Below are positions 62,701 to 64,000 of a stretch of 64,000 bases of DNA, one piece after another. The notes under the pieces were generated by a model. That model made no database searches. It had not been told where the DNA came from and saw only the letters and a list, made by a program, of their open reading frames with translations. Made by a program: the position numbers and the translations under genes. This DNA comes from Echinococcus granulosus (Eukaryota > Platyhelminthes > Cestoda > Cyclophyllidea > Taeniidae): positions 62,001 through 126,000 of the forward strand of contig NW_020170403.1 in NCBI RefSeq assembly GCF_000524195.1. The letters are read 5' to 3'. The stretch's first letter is position 1. Each line of letters opens with the position of its first letter.

Positions 62701-62738
62701 TGAGTGATGTCAACAAGGAAGCTTGCTGTGTTTCCTAA
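32735..62738 (+). CDS. PHKB: Phosphorylase b kinase regulatory subunit beta (20 exons, about 1194 aa)
   Basis: Beta subunit of phosphorylase kinase, the (alpha-beta-gamma-delta)4 complex that phosphorylates glycogen phosphorylase in response to Ca2+ and PKA. Exons: 32735-32798, 33179-33323, 33388-33487, 33533-33697, 33736-33872, 33912-34071, 35459-35945, 37961-38061, 39994-40113, 41831-41949, 42026-42122, 42447-42529, 42848-42938, 44204-44413, 47088-47368, 51776-52069, 55134-55426, 57026-57189, 61223-61455, 62498-62738. All phases close. The N-terminal glucoamylase-like half shows [34 protein letters not shown] and [11 protein letters not shown]; the C-terminal half shows [24 protein letters not shown] and NPTLTDMT. 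Beta rather than alpha: ANPGSQ, the LGTSKFYR context and the C-terminal exons follow beta. Ends in CCVS, a CaaX box; vertebrate alpha and beta subunits are farnesylated there. Human beta is 1093 aa; the excess includes an exon 17 insertion. Three introns need GC donors. Confidence 0.93.
33179..33323 (+). CDS. PHKB: PHKB exon 2
   Basis: Residues 22-69 plus two bases; contains [10 protein letters not shown] and [19 protein letters not shown]. The end at 33323 assumes a GC donor (GCACGT), which gives phase 2 and a gapless match. A GT donor four bases downstream would be phase 0 and needs a different acceptor at 33412. Confidence 0.78.
33388..33487 (+). CDS. PHKB: PHKB exon 3
   Basis: Residues 70-103: [19 protein letters not shown] and the GWMRQADR motif. 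Donor GTAGGG, phase 0; the next intron is 45 bases. Confidence 0.85.
33533..33697 (+). CDS. PHKB: PHKB exon 4
   Basis: Residues 104-158: [29 protein letters not shown], ending ILSGLQ. Followed by GCATCC, so a GC donor is needed; reading on without splicing reaches a stop within 14 codons. Confidence 0.88.
33736..33872 (+). CDS. PHKB: PHKB exon 5
   Basis: Residues 159-203: [19 protein letters not shown] and [17 protein letters not shown], a hallmark PHK block. Donor GTAAGG, phase 2; the next intron is 39 bases. Confidence 0.92.
33912..34071 (+). CDS. PHKB: PHKB exon 6
   Basis: Residues 204-257: [20 protein letters not shown] and the [11 protein letters not shown] motif shared by alpha and beta subunits. 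Donor GTCGGT, phase 0. Confidence 0.92.
34072..35458 (+). other. PHKB intron 6
   Basis: 1387 bases, no recognised gene. Contains one copy of a diverged repeat (about 34971-35170); the other copy is in the next intron. Confidence 0.5.
34971..35170. repeat. Diverged dispersed repeat, copy 1
   Basis: Similar to 37261-37410 in order and spacing: both have a GTAGCA(C/T)(C/T)ACTCTCC-like block, then (with a gap) CTTC(A/G)-A(T/A)GTG, then GTAGTGGATG followed by ATCATTT. By eye about 65 to 75 percent identical over the matching blocks. Family unknown. Confidence 0.5.
35459..35945 (+). CDS. PHKB: PHKB exon 7
   Basis: The largest exon, residues 258-419 plus one base. Carries [53 protein letters not shown] and LWGQSVYII. 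The ANPGSQ motif is typical of beta. Donor GTACGT, phase 1. Confidence 0.94.
35946..37960 (+). other. PHKB intron 7
   Basis: 2015 bases, AT-rich. Holds repeat copy 2 at about 37261-37410; otherwise nothing recognised. Confidence 0.5.
37261..37410. repeat. Diverged dispersed repeat, copy 2
   Basis: Partner of 34971-35170, same orientation, about 2.3 kb away across exon 7. Confidence 0.5.
37961..38061 (+). CDS. PHKB: PHKB exon 8
   Basis: Residues 420-453: [19 protein letters not shown], matching the ISPKDIDPVQR segment of the family. Donor GTAAGT, phase 0. Confidence 0.88.
38062..39993 (+). other. PHKB intron 8
   Basis: 1932 bases with no recognised feature. Confidence 0.5.
39994..40113 (+). 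CDS. PHKB: PHKB exon 9
   Basis: Residues 454-493: [19 protein letters not shown] then [12 protein letters not shown], close to the family LIAESQRLQ and QTQTP block. Phase 0 at both ends, donor GTATGT. Confidence 0.92.
40114..41830 (+). other. PHKB intron 9
   Basis: 1717 bases with no recognised feature. Confidence 0.5.
41831..41949 (+). CDS. PHKB: PHKB exon 10
   Basis: Residues 494-532 plus two bases: [40 protein letters not shown]. The GRPxRPxGCLGTSKxYR motif is diagnostic for phosphorylase kinase alpha/beta. Donor GTGCGT, phase 2. Confidence 0.94.
42026..42122 (+). CDS. PHKB: PHKB exon 11
   Basis: Residues 533-565: [29 protein letters not shown]. The acceptor is TTTTAG ending at 42025; a later AG at 42052 does not close the phase. 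Confidence 0.88.
42123..42446 (+). other. PHKB intron 11
   Basis: 324 bases, GTGCGT to CCTAG; nothing else seen. Confidence 0.7.
42447..42529 (+). CDS. PHKB: PHKB exon 12
   Basis: Residues 566-592 plus two bases: [18 protein letters not shown], matching the YWKMHGRPLFLVLIRED block. Donor GTGAGT, phase 2. Confidence 0.92.
42530..42847 (+). other. PHKB intron 12
   Basis: 318 bases with a long pyrimidine-rich 3' half; nothing else seen. Confidence 0.7.
42848..42938 (+). CDS. PHKB: PHKB exon 13
   Basis: Residues 593-623: [20 protein letters not shown], corresponding to the ILDMLAALKKG-IGGVKV segment. Donor GTACTT, phase 0. Confidence 0.88.
42939..44203 (+). other. PHKB intron 13
   Basis: 1265 bases with no recognised feature; an open frame at 43395-43700 is hydrophobic at its start but unsupported. 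Confidence 0.5.
44204..44413 (+). CDS. PHKB: PHKB exon 14
   Basis: Residues 624-693: a variable linker with HLDFFPDW, the counterpart of EQLDFL, then [18 protein letters not shown]. Low conservation but GC-rich and phase-consistent. Donor GTAAGT. Confidence 0.85.
44414..47087 (+). other. PHKB intron 14
   Basis: 2674 bases. Contains a 19-base poly-C tract at 45432-45450; no gene recognised. Confidence 0.5.
45432..45450 (+). repeat. Poly-C tract, 19 bases
   Basis: Uninterrupted run of C preceded by a T/C run. Length is prone to sequencing and replication slippage. Confidence 0.9.
47088..47368 (+). CDS. PHKB: PHKB exon 15
   Basis: Residues 694-786 plus two bases: a charged linker, then [20 protein letters not shown] and [19 protein letters not shown], matching the family helix ending YRRAGSQKLW. 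Ends at a GC donor (GCGAGT) that alone gives phase 2 for exon 16. Confidence 0.87.
47369..51775 (+). other. PHKB intron 15 (GC donor)
   Basis: 4407 bases, the largest intron of this gene. Contains a 12-base poly-C tract at 50735-50746. No exon, RNA gene or transposon recognised. Confidence 0.5.
50735..50746 (+). repeat. Poly-C tract, 12 bases
   Basis: Run of C following CTCCCCTCCCCT; part of a longer pyrimidine stretch. Confidence 0.85.
51776..52069 (+). CDS. PHKB: PHKB exon 16
   Basis: Residues 787-884 plus two bases: [43 protein letters not shown] and IIRLG. These match the HGKQVTLG and IQQELVIHIG blocks of beta. Donor GTGGGT, phase 2. Confidence 0.93.
52070..55133 (+). other. PHKB intron 16
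   Basis: 3064 bases. Two neighbouring segments, about 53746-53794 and 53944-53990, share a GCTTATCGA...GTCAC pattern and may be a decayed tandem duplication. No gene recognised. Confidence 0.45.
55134..55426 (+). CDS. PHKB: PHKB exon 17 with Cys/Gly-rich insertion
   Basis: Residues 885-982 plus one base. Joins as [14 protein letters not shown], the counterpart of RIGWIIHAMEYELQ, and later gives [17 protein letters not shown], matching YQLSPSEVKQLLLDIL. Between them lies an insertion with Cys at 906, 911 and 915 in a [10 protein letters not shown] pattern. Donor GTGAGC, phase 1. Confidence 0.88.
55427..57025 (+). other. PHKB intron 17
   Basis: 1599 bases. Contains repeat copy at 56577-56638 (partner at 59730-59790). 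No gene recognised. Confidence 0.5.
56577..56638. repeat. Short dispersed repeat, copy 1
   Basis: TTGCTGAATATAGCAAC followed by GTGAAA, CCATTTGC, and CAAG-GAGC-like blocks; about 70 percent identical by eye to 59730-59790. Family unknown. Confidence 0.55.
57026..57189 (+). CDS. PHKB: PHKB exon 18
   Basis: Residues 983-1037: [38 protein letters not shown], close to the [20 protein letters not shown] block near the C-terminus of beta. Donor GTTAGC, phase 0. Confidence 0.93.
58876..58937 (+). repeat. G-rich stretch with 10-base G tract
   Basis: Several G runs, including ten G at 58880-58889 and GGATGGGGGGAGG near 58919-58931; on the sense strand of the PHKB transcript and able in principle to form G-quadruplexes. 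Confidence 0.6.
59730..59790. repeat. Short dispersed repeat, copy 2
   Basis: Partner of 56577-56638, same orientation, about 3.1 kb apart across exon 18. Confidence 0.55.
61223..61455 (+). CDS. PHKB: PHKB exon 19
   Basis: Residues 1038-1114 plus two bases: [35 protein letters not shown] and [15 protein letters not shown]. The family counterpart is QPTLSDMTMYEMNF and IVLERNPELEF. GC-rich. Donor GTGAGT, phase 2. Confidence 0.94.
61456..62497 (+). other. PHKB intron 19
   Basis: 1042 bases with no recognised feature. Confidence 0.5.
62498..62738 (+). CDS. PHKB: PHKB exon 20, CaaX box and stop
   Basis: Residues 1115-1194 and [23 protein letters not shown] corresponds to the GTCSYLTKAVMNLLLEGE end of beta. 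Last residues are ACCVS; CCVS is a CaaX box whose terminal Ser favours farnesylation. Confidence 0.93.
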
Positions 62739-62980
62739 ATACGGCACTTTTGTCCTCCCTGTCATCGATGTGATCCGCCATCTTAGCCCAAAGTCCATCT
62801 AGAGACGTGGATTTCTGCGCAATATTTATCCTTTTTTCTCTTTCACATCCGATTTGATTCACTACTTATCGCTGACTTATTTCTGGTTTGATTTGTGCCT
62901 CAAACAGTAGAACCAAATGTATCACTGGATAATTTTTGACGTCATGGGCGTGAACTTCTCACTGCAAAGAGTGGGGAGTT

Positions 62981-62992
62981 GGGGGGGGGGGG
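62981..62992 (+). repeat. Poly-G tract, 12 bases
   Basis: Uninterrupted G run in the presumed PHKB 3' untranslated region. Confidence 0.9.
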
Positions 62993-63000
62993 CGTTTTCG

Positions 63001-63006
63001 ATTAAA
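63001..63006 (+). terminator. Candidate polyadenylation signal ATTAAA for PHKB
   Basis: Second most common hexamer in animals; position after the stop is suitable, but no transcript end can be seen from DNA. Confidence 0.3.
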
Positions 63007-64000
63007 ATTAAATCTTCGAGGTGCAATGAAGGTGAGCTATTGTGTTTTTTAGATCCTGTGCAATCCGTCTTTGCTATTGACCTGCTGGCGTGAGTGATGG
63101 ACCAAATGGCTAATGCCTAGCCTAACTGAGAGGGCACGGTCGTAGGGGGTAAATAGGTGGGTCCATTAACACGCCGTGCATCAAAAGGCGATAAGAAGCT
63201 CGGTAGGTTTTTTTCCACTTCTTTCATTTGTCGTACGAAAGCTTTCCTCATTTTAAACCACTTGCTGCCTGATTGAGTCATTGTGAAGAATGGCTTTTGT
63301 GTTTTTATATCCCAAAGTCAAGGAACCGGACGCATCATTGGTTATCCTGGAACGAATTCCACAACTGCACCACTCCATCTGCACAAGACTACGCTTTGTG
63401 TGTTTTCACTTGCCAAATACCAAGCAACAAGTGCAGCTGAAATTCACCCACTCGATGGAATCCAAATTCGCTTTTGAAAGCAACCGGGACTGCTCACTCA
63501 ATTGGAAGAAAGTCATACCCTTATTTTAGCATGACGTCCCAAGGTCTCGTACTCCAACACTTACCAATGTAGTTTGAAGTTTGGTTAAGGTGGGAGGGAG
63601 ACACCACCTCACCCCATCTTCCGCATTCTTCTCATACTTGGGTAGTAACCTACGAAATAGGATAAGCAGTAGGGAGGTAAAAGTGATGTTGAAATGACGG
63701 TCACGAAAGCAAGAACAGCTTTCAATGGCTCGACACACATAATTTTGATCAAAATGCGTGGGTAATTAGGTTCCCACTAATGTAAAATTACGTAACAATA
63801 GTTTACCCAACTGTGTACCTGAAAAACAGCATCTTTTAGAGGACAACTTGATGCTCCAAACAGAGTGGTGCCGTCGTTTCTTTCTAAAACTATAACTCGA
63901 AAAACACAATCTTCATTTTAATCATGCTTCGCAAATTCAAATGAAGTGGGAACTTTGCCTTTCATTTCTTATCCCTTGGTGTACCTTCCATAAAGATTAC

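Larger units (their letters stand above)
62739..64000. other. PHKB 3' flank, no supported gene
   Basis: A 12-base G tract (62981-62992) is followed closely by ATTAAA at 63001-63006, a possible PHKB polyadenylation signal about 265 bases past the stop. Plus 63290-63529 is an ATG-initiated 79-codon frame that I do not recognise. Confidence 0.45.

Noticed and set aside
32735..62738. Assignment as the alpha subunit of phosphorylase kinase
   Set aside because: Alpha and beta share many motifs, but ANPGSQ, the GKQLTIG context and the last three exons follow beta; alpha has a longer multi-phosphorylation region not seen here.
1..64000. CRISPR arrays, operons, ribosome binding sites, insertion sequences
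   Set aside because: The window is intron-rich animal DNA; no regularly spaced repeats, no transposase or reverse transcriptase frames were seen.

Overview
This is a eukaryotic nuclear window with four intron-rich protein-coding genes and no bacterial-type features. Very short introns (36 to 45 bases) sit beside introns of several kilobases, GC content is moderate, and the proteins are animal families. I infer a flatworm (Platyhelminthes), probably a parasitic tapeworm. The species cannot be named from the sequence alone. All exon models were built by eye: splice sites were accepted only where reading phase closed across each junction and the joined protein matched the known family (compared with family sequences from memory).

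Layout. 1-7131: no gene I can support. 7132-16820 (minus): a C9orf78/TLS1-type spliceosome-associated protein in five exons, with a 7.8 kb third intron. 16821-18183: intergenic. 18184-29934 (plus): a C2-domain calpain of the calpain-5/6 (TRA-3) type in nine exons. 29935-31094: intergenic. 31095-32435 (minus): a BAP18 (C17orf49)-type SANT-domain chromatin protein in three exons. 32436-32734: a 299-base divergent promoter interval. 32735-62738 (plus): the beta regulatory subunit of phosphorylase kinase in twenty exons. 62739-64000: downstream sequence without a supported gene.

The four genes form two head-to-head pairs (TLS1-like/calpain and BAP18-like/PHKB). They belong to unrelated processes (splicing, a probable non-proteolytic calpain function, chromatin reading, glycogen breakdown), so shared regulation is plausible only for the tightly spaced BAP18-like/PHKB pair.

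Most notable: the calpain keeps the fold motifs but has lost the catalytic Cys, His and Asn and the oxyanion-hole Gln, so it is predicted to be a pseudoprotease. The PHKB model needs three GC-AG introns, each supported by phase and gapless family alignment. PHKB keeps a C-terminal CaaX prenylation box and carries a Cys/Gly-rich insertion. Introns hold diverged repeat pairs and homopolymer C or G tracts.
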